From Heyndrickxia acidiproducens DSM 23148 (GTDB lineage Bacteria; Bacillota; Bacilli; Bacillales; Bacillaceae_C), in contig NZ_KB893983.1 of NCBI RefSeq assembly GCF_000374345.1, forward strand, positions 20,518 to 84,517: a DNA stretch of 64,000 nt. The letters run 5' to 3'. Below are positions 39,601-48,670 of the stretch, one piece after another. The notes beneath the pieces were generated by a model. It ran no database searches, had not been told where the DNA came from, and was given only the letters and a program-made list of their open reading frames with translations. The position numbers and the translations under genes were made by a program. Every line of letters starts with the position of its first letter. The first letter of the stretch is position 1.

Positions 39601-40200
39601 ATGGCAGAACAAAACACATATCCGCAGTTGGCAGCCGGTGCCGCTGAAAATGAAAAAGTAGTTGACATGCAGACAAATATGGGGGGCATCACCATTAAGC
39701 TATTCCCGGAACTGGCGCCGAAAACGGTTGAGAATTTCGTGCAGCACAGCCAAAACGGGTATTATGACGGGCTGATTTTCCACCGCGTGATCAACGGCTT
39801 TATGATTCAGGGAGGAGACCCGAGCGGAAACGGCACGGGCGGCGAGTCTATTTACGGCGCGCCGTTTGAAGATGAATTCTCACAACGGCTGTTTAATTTA
39901 CGTGGTGCGCTGTCGATGGCCAACGCCGGGCCGAATACAAACGGCAGCCAATTTTTCATTGTCCAGAGTGAATCGGTTGACCCGGGCATGAAAGCACAGA
40001 TGGAACAGGCAGGCTATCCGGCTGAAATCGTCGCAGCCTATATGGAAAAAGGCGGTACCCCATGGCTTGATTTCCGCCACACCGTATTCGGACAGGTGAT
40101 CGAAGGCATGGATGTCGTCGACCAAATCGCGAACGTCAGAACCGGCATGCAGGACAAACCGCTGCATGATGTTGTCATCGAAAAGATAACGGTCCGGTAA
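39601..40200 (+). CDS. ppiB: Peptidyl-prolyl cis-trans isomerase, cyclophilin type
   Basis: A 199-residue cytosolic cyclophilin. The fold is complete: [19 protein letters not shown] (with the catalytic Arg-X5-Gln), [20 protein letters not shown] and [14 protein letters not shown]. It is longer than the 143-residue B. subtilis PpiB because of an N-terminal extension of about 30 residues and a loop insertion (about 125-155), as in staphylococcal PpiB. ATG 39601 follows ATGGAGG. It speeds up proline isomerisation in folding proteins. Confidence 0.93.
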   Translation: MAEQNTYPQLAAGAAENEKVVDMQTNMGGITIKLFPELAPKTVENFVQHSQNGYYDGLIFHRVINGFMIQGGDPSGNGTGGESIYGAPFEDEFSQRLFNLRGALSMANAGPNTNGSQFFIVQSESVDPGMKAQMEQAGYPAEIVAAYMEKGGTPWLDFRHTVFGQVIEGMDVVDQIANVRTGMQDKPLHDVVIEKITVR

Positions 40201-40216
40201 AAGGGATTCCTAAAAT

Positions 40217-40272
40217 CCTTTTAAAAGCGCCGCCGCAAGATGCTGAATGAAAACTGCGGGCGGCGTTTTTAA
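40217..40272 (+). terminator. Terminator of ppiB
   Basis: GCCGCCGCA pairs with TGCGGGCGGC around a long loop and is followed by GTTTTT. Confidence 0.85.
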
Positions 40273-40421
40273 TGCGTTTTCATTTCAAAACCTGAACTGG
40301 TATAATAAAGATAGCCGCTGTTGAAGAAAGCGCCTGCAAGATAGAATTGCCGATTGTATGAAGAGTGCAGGCGGCGCCGGAAAGATTCAATTCCATAGCC
40401 GCGTCTTTCTTCGAGGAGATC

Positions 40422-40523
40422 ATGCCAATCGAAAAAAGCAGCAGACATGATCTTCCCAAATGCAACCAGCTTCGTACAGGCTGTAAAGGTGATCTAAATG
40501 CTAAAACCTTCCTTGTGAAATAG
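40422..40523 (+). CDS. Possible 33-residue small protein or leader peptide
   Basis: The frame begins MPIEKSSRHDLPKC and ends KTFLVK. GAGGAG lies 3-4 nt before the ATG, close but usable. A TATAAT box lies at about 40299, and between it and the frame there is a hairpin CGCCTGCA / TGCAGGCG (about 40331-40370). Ahead of the transpeptidase gene this may be a short structured transcript with a small peptide. I know of no family. The remaining gap 40273-40608 shows nothing else. Confidence 0.3.
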   Translation: MPIEKSSRHDLPKCNQLRTGCKGDLNAKTFLVK

Positions 40524-40608
40524 GTATAATTCATATATCATAGATAAAAAGATTTAGATCCTGCGATATTCAGCAGCAAATGTAAATATCATATTGAGGT
40601 GAACGGCC

Positions 40609-41991
40609 ATAAATAGGAAAAAGATCATCATGATCAGCAGTATTGCCATTGTTGTTTTACTCCTTATCGGGGGTGCCGGCTATTATCAGGCAACCCATTT
40701 TAATCCGCATGTTTCAATTAATGGCATAAAAGTCGGCGGATTAACGGTTGAGCAGACTGCAAATAAGTTACAGGCATTGACTTTGGAAAATAAAGTATAC
40801 GTTGGGAACAAAGTGGTTGTAAACGGAAAAGACACGAAAGCAAGTTTCACCAAACAGGATCTTCCCAAGATTAAGAATCTATTTAAAAAGCAGCAGACAT
40901 GGCTGCCGTCTTTTAAAACAAAAAATTACGCGTTAATGCCGGGCAAGGAAGATCATTACCGGAGTAAGGTGCTAAGACAAAAAACAGCGGATAAACTGAA
41001 AGAGCTGAATCAAGGCTTACAGGCGCCAAAAGATGCCCAGGCTTCCCTGGATAACGGTAAAATCATCGTTTCCAAAAGCAAAAAGGGAAACCAATATGAT
41101 GTTGCGGCCATTCTAAAAGACTATGATCAGCAGAAGTACAACAGAGAAATCCGTTTAAAAGCTGCACGCTTGCAGCCGGTTCTCGAAAACAGCCCAACCG
41201 TGAAAAGAGAAAAGAAAAAGCTGGAAGAACTGGCCAAAAGTACGGTGACTTACAAAGTACAAAACAAACCGTACCCAATGAAGGCAAGCGAGGTGATTGA
41301 ACAGGCAACAGTTGACAAAAATATGAAGCTGACGATCGATACGGCCGGCATCAAGAATAAGGTTGCTGCGATTAATCGTTCACAATCCACCTTGCATAAA
41401 AATTATTCATTTAAAACGCATTCAGGATCGGTGATTTCGGTTAAAGGCCAATCTTACGGCTGGGCGCTTGATGTCCCGGCAGAAACGAAGCGTATTGCAG
41501 CCGCGTTTGAAAAAGGGAAAGCATCCATTCTTGCCTATAATGTTTACGGCGAAGGTTACAGTACGTACGGCATCGGTTATCACGTCCTGGCCAGCGACAA
41601 GATTGGCAACACATATGCGGAGGTTTCCATTAAGGATCAGAAGATTTGGATCTATAAAAACGGGCATTTAAAAGTGGCGACCCACGTCGTAACGGGCCGG
41701 CATGACACCCATGAAGATACGCCAAAAGGGGTATGGTATGTTGAATATAAAGAATCCCCATCCACGCTTGAAGGCAGTGAAGCCGGCAACCCGAATTACT
41801 CGGTAAAAGTGAAATACTGGGCTCCGTTCACGCTCGGCGGCGTTGGATTCCATGATGCCAGCTGGCGCACCAACTGGGCGAAAGATGCTTATCTCCACAA
41901 GGGATCCGGCGGCTGCGTTAACATACCGCCATCCGTGATGAAAACCGTTTACGATAATCTCGAACAAAACGAACCTGTTATTGTTTATTAA
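40609..41991 (+). CDS. L,D-transpeptidase with peptidoglycan-binding domains (apparent ATA start)
   Basis: About 460 residues. It forms 3-3 cross-links, or attaches groups, in the cell wall outside the membrane. A signal anchor (about residues 8-26) is followed by PG-binding-4-type regions (about 35-310) and a YkuD domain (about 335-460) with the catalytic cysteine in HKGSGGCVNIPP. GAGGTG lies 7 nt before an ATA codon at 40609, which would give the basic N-terminus MNRKKIIMISS. An in-frame TGA at 40600 excludes an earlier start. The first ATG is at 40630 with only weak AGGA. Initiation at ATA, or a mutated ATG, is therefore likely. Confidence 0.85.
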   Translation: MNRKKIIMISSIAIVVLLLIGGAGYYQATHFNPHVSINGIKVGGLTVEQTANKLQALTLENKVYVGNKVVVNGKDTKASFTKQDLPKIKNLFKKQQTWLPSFKTKNYALMPGKEDHYRSKVLRQKTADKLKELNQGLQAPKDAQASLDNGKIIVSKSKKGNQYDVAAILKDYDQQKYNREIRLKAARLQPVLENSPTVKREKKKLEELAKSTVTYKVQNKPYPMKASEVIEQATVDKNMKLTIDTAGIKNKVAAINRSQSTLHKNYSFKTHSGSVISVKGQSYGWALDVPAETKRIAAAFEKGKASILAYNVYGEGYSTYGIGYHVLASDKIGNTYAEVSIKDQKIWIYKNGHLKVATHVVTGRHDTHEDTPKGVWYVEYKESPSTLEGSEAGNPNYSVKVKYWAPFTLGGVGFHDASWRTNWAKDAYLHKGSGGCVNIPPSVMKTVYDNLEQNEPVIVY

Positions 41992-42040
41992 AAATCAGGC
42001 CCGTTTCACTTTTGTTAAAAGTGAAACGGGCCTGATTTTT
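41992..42040. terminator. Bidirectional terminator
   Basis: AAAATCAGGCCCGTTTCAC pairs perfectly with GTGAAACGGGCCTGATTTT. It lies between the transpeptidase gene and the convergent aldo-keto reductase gene. Confidence 0.96.
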
Positions 42041-42881
42041 AGAATTCCTCATAGGTTGCCGGATCCTGGCCGAAAGTGCGGCCGTCCGGGCGGCTTAAGC
42101 CGGAAATGGCCTGCATTTCTTCGTCAGAAAGCGTGAAATCGAATACGGAAAGATTATCAAGCTGGCGCTGCGGCGAAGAAGATTTCGGCAAAGGCAGCGC
42201 CCCCAGCTGGATATGCCAGCGCAAAATGATTTGCGGTACAGATTTTTGATGGGCTTTTGCAATTTTTGTAATCGTTCCGTCTTCAAGCAGGCGGTTGGCG
42301 CGTCCAAGCGGGCTCCATGACTCTGTGACGATGCCGTGTTCCTTATGCCATGCGCGTTGTTCTTCCTGCGCAAAATAAGGATGCAACTCAACCTGGTTGA
42401 TGCTTGGCGTTACGCCGGTTTCCTGAATGATGCGTTCCAGATGTTCAGGCAAAAAATTCGAAACGCCGATTGAACGGATGAGCCCCCATTTTTTGGCATC
42501 GACCAAAGCCTGCCAAGCTTCAACATATAAATCTTTGCTTGGGTTCGGCCAGTGAATGAGGTAAAGATCAAAATAATCAAGCCCCGCCCGGAACAGTGAT
42601 TCCTGAATCGTCGTCAGGGCTTCGCGATAAGTATGGTGGCGCCCCGGGAGCTTTGAAGTAATCCGCAACTGTTCGCGCGGCACGGAACTGCGCCGGACGG
42701 CCTCGCCGACTGCACCTTCGTTTTCATAGTTGAAAGCGGAGTCAATCAGGCGGTAGCCGGTGTCAATCGCGCTTACTAAAGCATTCACACCCGCTGCCCC
42801 GTTCAGTTTATATGTGCCGAATCCGACAGCAGGCAGGGTTAAGCCGTCATTTAATGTGATTTCCGGAATCTGATTTGCCAT
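42039..42881 (-). CDS. Aldo-keto reductase
   Basis: A 280-residue NADPH-dependent TIM-barrel reductase. The catalytic tetrad is seen as Asp/Tyr in DSAFNYENE, Lys in TSKLPG and His in LIHWPNP. The coenzyme segment LPLPKSSSPQRQLDNL is present. It should reduce aldehydes or ketones; the substrate is unknown. The start ATG 42881 has AAAGGAG 7 nt upstream. A second, less similar member lies at 45370-46227 in the same direction. It is probably monocistronic. Confidence 0.9.
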   Translation of the reverse strand: MANQIPEITLNDGLTLPAVGFGTYKLNGAAGVNALVSAIDTGYRLIDSAFNYENEGAVGEAVRRSSVPREQLRITSKLPGRHHTYREALTTIQESLFRAGLDYFDLYLIHWPNPSKDLYVEAWQALVDAKKWGLIRSIGVSNFLPEHLERIIQETGVTPSINQVELHPYFAQEEQRAWHKEHGIVTESWSPLGRANRLLEDGTITKIAKAHQKSVPQIILRWHIQLGALPLPKSSSPQRQLDNLSVFDFTLSDEEMQAISGLSRPDGRTFGQDPATYEEF

Positions 42882-43015
42882 AACACCACTCCTTTCTTTT
42901 TCGATTCCAGTATAGCAATCAGCAGGGCATGCGTCTAAAAAACAGCTCGACGACGAGTTAAAGATGTCCCGCGGGCACTGCCGGCTGCTGTTTCGTAAAA
43001 CGGCGCACAAGCAGA

Positions 43016-43064
43016 AAAAAGTTCCTTGCATAACGGCGTACCGGCTGCAAAGAACTTTTTTTGT
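43016..43064 (-). terminator. Terminator, probably of the fbp transcript
   Basis: AAAAAAGTTC-TTGCA pairs with TGCAA-GAACTTTTTT. It lies about 240 bp behind the fbp stop on the minus strand, so the repeats between would belong to the fbp 3' UTR. The gap 42882-43015 holds nothing I recognise. Confidence 0.8.
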
Positions 43065-43090
43065 GGATGAAATGAAAACATGCTTTATCC

Positions 43091-43150
43091 CATAAGACTC
43101 CCACCTCAAGATTCTGGATGCGAAGAAGATAGGATGGAGATCAAACTGCC
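43091..43150 (-). repeat. Dispersed hairpin element, copy behind fbp
   Basis: On the minus strand it reads CAGTTTGATCTCC, CCTATCTTCTTCG and CTTGAGGTGGGAGTCTTA, matching 6820-6872 behind fadE. It joins the 149-bp repeat copy directly. Confidence 0.6.
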
Positions 43151-43153
43151 CAA

Positions 43154-43303
43154 TCCAGCTGCGGCTCCTATCGACTAGCGTACTTCTGGTCTCTTCCCTG
43201 CGATAAGTCAACATCGGTTCGTAAAAACCACTCATCGTGTTTCCTTTATCTCAGTCAGAGTCCTTCCAGTCCGTACGTCGATGAACAGTCGCCTCCGCTT
43301 TAT
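43154..43303 (-). repeat. Third, diverged copy of the 149-bp structured repeat
   Basis: On the minus strand it begins AAAGCGGAGGCGACTGTTC at the fbp stop codon and ends AGGAGCCGCAGCTGGA. It shares ACTGAGATAAAGGAAACACG and GATGTTGACTTATCG with the copies at 26759-27054. The outer stem here is ATCGAC / GTCGAT instead of ATCGGC / GCCGAT, a compensatory change. Confidence 0.85.
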
Positions 43304-45234
43304 TTTTCATAACGGTATTTTAAAAGGTCATTCAAAATTGAAATTTGCTCCAGAATTTTCTTTCCGACATTCGTTTCCAGCACCTTTTTTCTGCGCAGTT
43401 CGCGGTCCACGACTCTTCTGACTGACAATACATCGGTGCCGTTTAAGAGCACGTCTTCCTTTGAAGTGAATTTTTGGTGGGCAACAAGCTGCATGCCATA
43501 CGAATTATAGAGCAGTGTGTAACCGGCGATGCCTGTTGTCGGCTGATAGGCTTTTGAAAAACCGCCGTCAATGACAATCATTCTGCCATTTGCCTTAATC
43601 GGGTTTTCGCCATCAATTTCTTTTACAGGCGTGTGGCCATTAATGATATGGCCCTGTTCGCCGTTTAAATGGAACTCTTCCAAAATCCGCCGGCATACCT
43701 TTTCCTGTTCCCGCAGTTTGTAATAAGGGTTTTTCTGCTCGACGTGCGTCTTTTTATCCCGAATAAAATACCGTTCAAATGTGGTCATATCCTTTTTCCC
43801 GAACAGAGAAGAATTTTCGCCGGTCCACAAATACCAGACCATATCCGTTGCAAAATCATCGGTTTCTTCCGGATGGGCAAAACTGTAGCGCAGATAATGT
43901 TCAAAAACATCGAGCAGCCGCTTGCCCGAATACGCTTGGCCATTAATCACCATTTCTTTCATGCTGCCGTCCGGGTTTAAAGGGATGCAGCCGTGGATCA
44001 GCAAATTGCCGTTATATTTTAAATAAAGGCTCCCTTTTTGAACAAGAAAACCCATATGCCGCGCAAGCTTTTCGGAATGCTGAATGGCAAATAACAGTTT
44101 GTCCAGCACCTGCTTTTCTTCTTTTAAGAGCCGTTCCGGATGTGTGGGATCGACCGTATGAAAACAAGTATGTTCAAGCGGGTATGTTTTGCCGCCAATT
44201 TCAATCGTATGATGCTCATAATCTATTTTTTCAAGCATCAGCCGGTGTTCCATATTGAATTCCGGGCGCCGCTTGATAATCGGGATTTCGAGTTTAAACT
44301 GGATGATCGAAATCGCCTGGTGGATTTTAGCGATTTGGATTTTTTCCGCCTCGGTAATTTCGCCATGGTCGGCATTCAGCTTCGGCCGGAAAGCAGGGTT
44401 GTCGTCATAATATCTCTCCGCAAGATTTACAAGCGGACGCAAATTGATCCCGTAAACATCTTCTAAAATATCCAAATTGTCATAGCGCGCACAAATGCGG
44501 ATAATATTGGCGAGGCACACTTTTGACCCGGAAAAAGCGCCGATCCACAACACATCGTGATTGCCCCACTGTATGTCGACAGAATGGTAATGCATCAAGG
44601 TCTCCATGATTTTATGCGGGGCAGGCCCGCGGTCGTATATGTCACCGACAACATGGAGATGGTCGACAACCAGCCGCTGGATCGTATAAGCCAGGCCGGT
44701 AATCAGCTTATTCGCCTGCTTCAGCGAGATGATCCGCTGAATGATCTTGGTATAATATTCTTTTTTATTTTTGAATTCGTCGGTTTTGTATAATAACTCT
44801 TCCACAATGTAAACAAACTGCTCGGGCAGGGCTTTGCGCACCTTTGAGCGGGTATATTTGGAAGAAGCAAATGCCACTAAGCGGATCATGCGTTCAATTG
44901 TTTCCGCATACCACTCATTCAGTTGCTGCGGATCTTCCATTTCCTGGGTGATCATTTGCAGTTTTTCTTCCGGGTAATAAACCAGTGTCGCAAACGCATT
45001 CACTTGATCCGGTGAAAGTTCATCTTTAAACAGATCTTTTATTTTTTCTTTCACATTCCCGGAACCGTTCCGCAGGACATGCTGGAAGGCATTATATTCG
45101 CCGTGCAGGTCACTGACGAAGTGCTCCGTCCCTTTTGGCAGATTTAAAATCGCTTCAAGATTAATAATTTCGGTTGCAACTTTTTCTTCGCAATCGTATT
45201 TGTTTGCAAGCAGGTCCAAATATTTTGTATCCAT
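43300..45234 (-). CDS. fbp: Fructose-1,6-bisphosphatase, class III
   Basis: A 644-residue Mn-dependent phosphatase of gluconeogenesis that makes fructose 6-phosphate. The metallophosphatase motifs are [13 protein letters not shown] (about 41-53), [11 protein letters not shown] (about 195-205), [13 protein letters not shown] (about 220-232) and [12 protein letters not shown]. Class III enzymes are restricted to Firmicutes. The start is ATG 45234, because GAGGGG lies 6 nt upstream; ATG 45240 would abut it. The stop codon lies inside the first bases of a 149-bp repeat copy. Relatives are controlled by PEP and AMP. Confidence 0.95.
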   Translation of the reverse strand: MDTKYLDLLANKYDCEEKVATEIINLEAILNLPKGTEHFVSDLHGEYNAFQHVLRNGSGNVKEKIKDLFKDELSPDQVNAFATLVYYPEEKLQMITQEMEDPQQLNEWYAETIERMIRLVAFASSKYTRSKVRKALPEQFVYIVEELLYKTDEFKNKKEYYTKIIQRIISLKQANKLITGLAYTIQRLVVDHLHVVGDIYDRGPAPHKIMETLMHYHSVDIQWGNHDVLWIGAFSGSKVCLANIIRICARYDNLDILEDVYGINLRPLVNLAERYYDDNPAFRPKLNADHGEITEAEKIQIAKIHQAISIIQFKLEIPIIKRRPEFNMEHRLMLEKIDYEHHTIEIGGKTYPLEHTCFHTVDPTHPERLLKEEKQVLDKLLFAIQHSEKLARHMGFLVQKGSLYLKYNGNLLIHGCIPLNPDGSMKEMVINGQAYSGKRLLDVFEHYLRYSFAHPEETDDFATDMVWYLWTGENSSLFGKKDMTTFERYFIRDKKTHVEQKNPYYKLREQEKVCRRILEEFHLNGEQGHIINGHTPVKEIDGENPIKANGRMIVIDGGFSKAYQPTTGIAGYTLLYNSYGMQLVAHQKFTSKEDVLLNGTDVLSVRRVVDRELRRKKVLETNVGKKILEQISILNDLLKYRYEK

Positions 45235-45334
45235 CTGCATCCCCTCATTATGAAAGCAAGTCTATGTTTATATGAATCCCTTTTCAATCTATTATACTAA
45301 ACATTCCTATTTTTAGCAGAAAAAATATACAAAA

Positions 45335-45362
45335 ATGCAGCTGCCAAAGGGCAGCTGCAAAT
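45335..45362 (-). terminator. Terminator of the second aldo-keto reductase
   Basis: TGCAGCTGCC pairs with GGCAGCTGCA. On the minus strand TTTTTG and more T follow. Confidence 0.88.
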
Positions 45363-45369
45363 TATTTCG

Positions 45370-46227
45370 TTATTGCGGGCGCACCGAAGTTTTTCTTAAA
45401 AATTCTTCATCATCCGGGCTTGTTGCATAGCGCGTTCCGGTATTTAAAGTGGCGATTTTTTCCATATCGTCCTGTGTCAGCGAAAAATCAAAAATCTCAC
45501 TGTTTTCTTTGATCCTGCTTGGTGTCACCGATTTCGGAATCACGACTTCACCGCGCTCGACATGCCAGCGCAGGACAACTTGGGCCGGTGTTTTATTGTA
45601 TTTCTTAGCAAGTTCAACCAAAACAGGCTGCGATAACAAATCGCGTTTGCCCTGGCCTAACGGACCCCATGCTTCATGTAAAATATTGTGCTGCTTCATG
45701 AAGTCATGCAGCTCATTTTGCGGGAATTCCGGATGGGTCTCAATTTGGTTGATCATCGGCATTATCTCGGTATGGGCCATTAAATCTTCCAGATGATGGA
45801 TTTGGAAATTTGAAACCCCAATCGCTTTGATTTTACCTGCTTTATAAAGTTCTTCCATTGCTTTCCAGGATTCGATATAGTGTGCGGACGGCCAGTGGAT
45901 CAAATACAGATCCAAATAATCCGTGCCGAGCCGGTCCAAGCTTGCCTGGAATGCTGCTTTTGTTTCTTCATAGCCATGGTCGTAGTTCCACAGCTTCGAG
46001 GTAATGAAAATTTCTTTGCGGTCAACGCCGCTTTCTTTGATGGCTTCGCCGACAAATGTCTCGTTACCGTAGATCATCGCGGTGTCGACATGGCGGTAAC
46101 CTACTTCCAGAGCGGTTTTGACAGAAGTTTTTAACTCTTCCTTGTCTTTCACAAGATAAACGCCGAGGCCTAATTGCGGGATTTCCGCGCCGTTATGGAA
46201 TTTGAGATTCGGTACATTCAATGCCAT
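45370..46227 (-). CDS. Aldo-keto reductase, YvgN-like
   Basis: A 285-residue AKR with the tetrad residues in DTAMIYGNE (Asp, Tyr), TSKLWN (Lys) and LIHWPS (His), and the NADPH segment VIPKSVTPSRIKEN. It resembles Bacillus YvgN/YtbE glyoxal-methylglyoxal reductases (AKR5G type); that substrate is inferred. ATG 46227 has AAGGA 6 nt upstream; ATG 46233 directly abuts it. It is divergent from namA, and both may serve detoxification of reactive carbonyls. Confidence 0.9.
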   Translation of the reverse strand: MALNVPNLKFHNGAEIPQLGLGVYLVKDKEELKTSVKTALEVGYRHVDTAMIYGNETFVGEAIKESGVDRKEIFITSKLWNYDHGYEETKAAFQASLDRLGTDYLDLYLIHWPSAHYIESWKAMEELYKAGKIKAIGVSNFQIHHLEDLMAHTEIMPMINQIETHPEFPQNELHDFMKQHNILHEAWGPLGQGKRDLLSQPVLVELAKKYNKTPAQVVLRWHVERGEVVIPKSVTPSRIKENSEIFDFSLTQDDMEKIATLNTGTRYATSPDDEEFLRKTSVRPQ

Positions 46228-46328
46228 TGTCATTCCTTCTTTCCTAAAAAATTTATGTAAGCGTATGGTATGATTTTAACACAGCATCCTGCTACAATGA
46301 AAGCAGCGGCAACTGCCCCAAGCTTTGT

Positions 46329-46354
46329 CTGTCTGAAATGCCCGTTTCGGACAG
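46329..46354. promoter_or_regulatory. Inverted repeat between AKR and namA, possible operator
   Basis: CTGTCTGAAA pairs with TTTCGGACAG (10 pairs including one G-T) around six bases. It lies in the divergent intergenic region and could serve a repressor for either gene. Confidence 0.4.
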
Positions 46355-46440
46355 GGCGGGCAGAAATTGCCATGATATTATGATATCCATTGGAGGCAAG
46401 ATAAACACATCAACTTTTATTACATAAGGAGTGGTTTAAA

Positions 46441-47472
46441 ATGCAACATTTGTTTACCCCATATAAGCTGAAATCTCTTGAATTGAAAAACCGTGTCGTG
46501 ATGCCGCCGATGTGCCAGTACTCGGTTGAAAAAAAAGACGGCATTGCAACTGATTGGCATTTTGTGCACTATGTCAGCCGGGCAGTCGGGGGTGCGGGCC
46601 TTGTGATCATCGAAATGACGGATGTTGAACCCGATGGCAGAATTACCGATAACGATTTGGGCCTGTGGTCGGACGAACAGATTCCGGCGCTTGCGAGGAT
46701 TATCAATGCCTGCCACCAATATGGCGCAAAAGTTGCCATTCAGATCGGCCATGCGGGACGGAAAGCGCAAGATGCTGCCCAGCCGGTTGCCCCTTCGCCA
46801 ATCCCATTTGATGAACATTCAAAAACACCGAAAGAACTGACAAAAGAAGAAATTGCAGGCATCGTGGAAAAATTCGGGCTGGCTGTGCGCCGCGCTGTGC
46901 AAGCCGGTGTTGACACTGTCGAGCTTCACGGGGCACACGGTTATTTGATCCATGAATTCCAGTCCCGCTATACCAATAAGAGAACGGACGAATACGGGCA
47001 GGATCTGGCCTTGTTTGGCAAAGAAGTCATTGCAGCTGCGAAAAAAGAAATGCCTGAAAACATGCCGCTGATCATGCGTATTTCCGCCCGCGAATATGTG
47101 GAAGGCGGCTACGGCATTGAAGAAAGCAGTGCTTTTTCAAGAGAATACAAAAAAGCCGGCGTCGATTTATTCCATGTCAGCGCGGGCGGCGAAGGCCATA
47201 TTGCTGCAGCCGGGCGCCCGGGCACACACGCCGCTTACCAGGTTCCGCTCGCCAGGAAAATAAAGGAAGCCCTTGACGTGCCGGTGATCGCAGTCGGCAG
47301 GCTGGATGACCCGATCCTTGCCAATGCCGTAATCGGTAACGAAGAAGCGGATCTGGTTGCGATTGGCCGGGGCATGCTGCGCAATCCGTATTGGACTTTG
47401 GAAGCCGGTGTGGCTTTGCGGAAAGATGCCGGTGTACCGGTACAGTATGACAGAGGATTTCCGGGAAAGTAA
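46441..47472 (+). CDS. namA: NADPH dehydrogenase NamA (old yellow enzyme)
   Basis: A 343-residue FMN enzyme of the YqjM class of old yellow enzymes, which reduces activated C=C bonds of enones, nitro compounds and quinones. Family marks are VVMPPMCQYSVEKKDG (with the Cys that tunes FMN), QIGHAGRKAQ, the active-site HGAHGYLIHEF followed by SRYTNKRTDEYG, and the FMN phosphate site ADLVAIGRGMLRNPYW. The length matches YqjM. A good binding site AAGGAG precedes the ATG. Confidence 0.95.
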   Translation: MQHLFTPYKLKSLELKNRVVMPPMCQYSVEKKDGIATDWHFVHYVSRAVGGAGLVIIEMTDVEPDGRITDNDLGLWSDEQIPALARIINACHQYGAKVAIQIGHAGRKAQDAAQPVAPSPIPFDEHSKTPKELTKEEIAGIVEKFGLAVRRAVQAGVDTVELHGAHGYLIHEFQSRYTNKRTDEYGQDLALFGKEVIAAAKKEMPENMPLIMRISAREYVEGGYGIEESSAFSREYKKAGVDLFHVSAGGEGHIAAAGRPGTHAAYQVPLARKIKEALDVPVIAVGRLDDPILANAVIGNEEADLVAIGRGMLRNPYWTLEAGVALRKDAGVPVQYDRGFPGK

Positions 47473-47477
47473 CAGAA

Positions 47478-47516
47478 TGGAAAAAAGCGTTCTTATTATA
47501 AAGAGCGCTTTTTTTG
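47478..47516 (+). terminator. Terminator of namA
   Basis: AAAAAAGCG(T)TCTT pairs with AAGAGCGCTTTTTT. Confidence 0.9.
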
Positions 47517-47582
47517 TGGGAAAAATGCGACCGGCAGAAGAAGAGCCGTTCATGTATCGGTTGGAGCGGGCCGGTCAACATA

Positions 47583-47694
47583 AAAAACGGGCCCGAATAA
47601 ACAGGCCCGCCAAAAATAAAAAGGGGGAATACTTATGATAGTGCGGCGGCTTACAGAAAGCCGGCCTCACTATAAGAAAGCATTGTGTTATTAG
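47583..47694 (+). other. Hairpin and possible 19-residue leader frame
   Basis: CGGGCC pairs with GGCCCG at about 47589-47608. Behind it AAGGGGG lies before ATG 47635, which opens a 19-residue frame (MIVRRLTESRPHYKKALCY). A second hairpin GGCTT / AAGCC lies inside. No gene follows on the same strand, so the purpose is unclear. Confidence 0.3.
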
Positions 47695-47722
47695 TCTAAC
47701 CGGAATAGAAGCGGTTTAAACA

Positions 47723-47941
47723 TCATTTTTGTTTGAGGGCGTCCAAAAAAACTTCAGCAGCGACATCCAGGACGGTGGAGAGCTTCAAAATCGTCTGCAT
47801 TGTTGGAATTTGCTTCCCGCTTTCATACTGTTCGAGCGTATTTTTTCCGATCCTGGCTTTCAATGCAAGTTCTTCAACACTTAACCCGCTTTGTTTACGG
47901 TAGAACGATAATTTTTCGCCAAAAGTATTCAAAAGAACCAC
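47723..47941 (-). CDS. XRE-family transcriptional regulator
   Basis: A 72-residue protein that consists of one HTH_3 domain: GEKLSFYRKQSGLSVEELAL (helices 1-2) and IGKNTLEQYESGKQIPTMQT (recognition helix and following turn), then a helix that could mediate dimer formation. It has no sensor domain. Such small regulators control nearby genes or themselves; a target cannot be named. The ATG follows AGGGAGTGG. Confidence 0.85.
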   Translation of the reverse strand: MVLLNTFGEKLSFYRKQSGLSVEELALKARIGKNTLEQYESGKQIPTMQTILKLSTVLDVAAEVFLDALKQK

Positions 47942-48094
47942 TCCCTTTATATAAGAGAATATGTCAAGCTTTTTTTCTTTATTGTAGCATATGGAAGAAC
48001 CTTGGGCTGAAATGATTTTTTGAACTTTTCGTGATTTTGCAACTATGCCGTTGTTTTATAGGGTGAAAACAGGGGATGATTTACGTACAGGCTA

Positions 48095-48123
48095 TTTTCA
48101 ATCTGAAAGAACTATGATATAAT
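48095..48123 (+). promoter_or_regulatory. Promoter of yugI
   Basis: TTTTCA, a 17-bp spacer and a perfect TATAAT (48118-48123), 48 bp before the gene. Confidence 0.6.
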
Positions 48124-48170
48124 GTTTTATTGCGTATAATAGGAGAAAATTTAAAATTAGGAGTGTTTCC

Positions 48171-48560
48171 ATGTCAACAAATTATGAAGCTGGTCATGTA
48201 TATACAGGTAAAGTAACAGGAATTAAACCGTTCGGCGCGTTCGTCGCTTTAGATGATGAAACGCAGGGCCTGGTCCATATTTCTGAAATCAAATACGGAT
48301 TTGTTAAAGATATCCATGACTATTTAAAAGTCGGGGATGAAGTGCAGGTAAAAGTGCTGTCTGTCGACGAAGCAAGCGGAAAAATCAGCCTGTCGATCAA
48401 AGCAACAGAAGAAGCGCCAAAAGCACAAGCGAAAAAACCGCGCCGCCGCCAGGGTGCAATCAAAGCGGCTGAAGAAAGCACGGAAGGCTTTAACACACTC
48501 CGTGATAAATTAACAGAGTGGATCGAAAAATCAAAGCGGGAAGATCTGATTAAAAAATAA
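48171..48560 (+). CDS. yugI: S1-domain protein YugI (general stress protein 13)
   Basis: A 129-residue RNA-binding protein. The S1 domain covers about 8-75 (GKVTGIKPFGAFVALDDE, then GLVHISE and GDEVQVKVLSVDEASGKISLS). A basic linker (KAQAKKPRRRQGAIK) and a helical tail follow. Relatives bind ribosomes or RNA and are induced by stress in B. subtilis. TAGGAG lies 8 nt before the ATG. A promoter and a terminator frame the gene, so it is monocistronic. Confidence 0.92.
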   Translation: MSTNYEAGHVYTGKVTGIKPFGAFVALDDETQGLVHISEIKYGFVKDIHDYLKVGDEVQVKVLSVDEASGKISLSIKATEEAPKAQAKKPRRRQGAIKAAEESTEGFNTLRDKLTEWIEKSKREDLIKK

Positions 48561-48566
48561 GGACGA

Positions 48567-48606
48567 GTAAAAGATTCCGGAAGCCTTTCCCGGGATTTTT
48601 TTTTAG
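48567..48606 (+). terminator. Terminator of yugI
   Basis: ATTCCGG pairs with CCGGGAT and is followed by eight or more T residues. Confidence 0.85.
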
Positions 48607-48670
48607 GTGCTGAAGGAAATTATGATTGTTATTGAACACAAGTGGTACACCCGTGCTTCAACGCTCTTTT

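Noticed and set aside
40280..40534. An 84-codon frame on the minus strand
   Set aside because: No ribosome binding site, no family likeness, and it covers promoter-like and hairpin sequences of the other strand.
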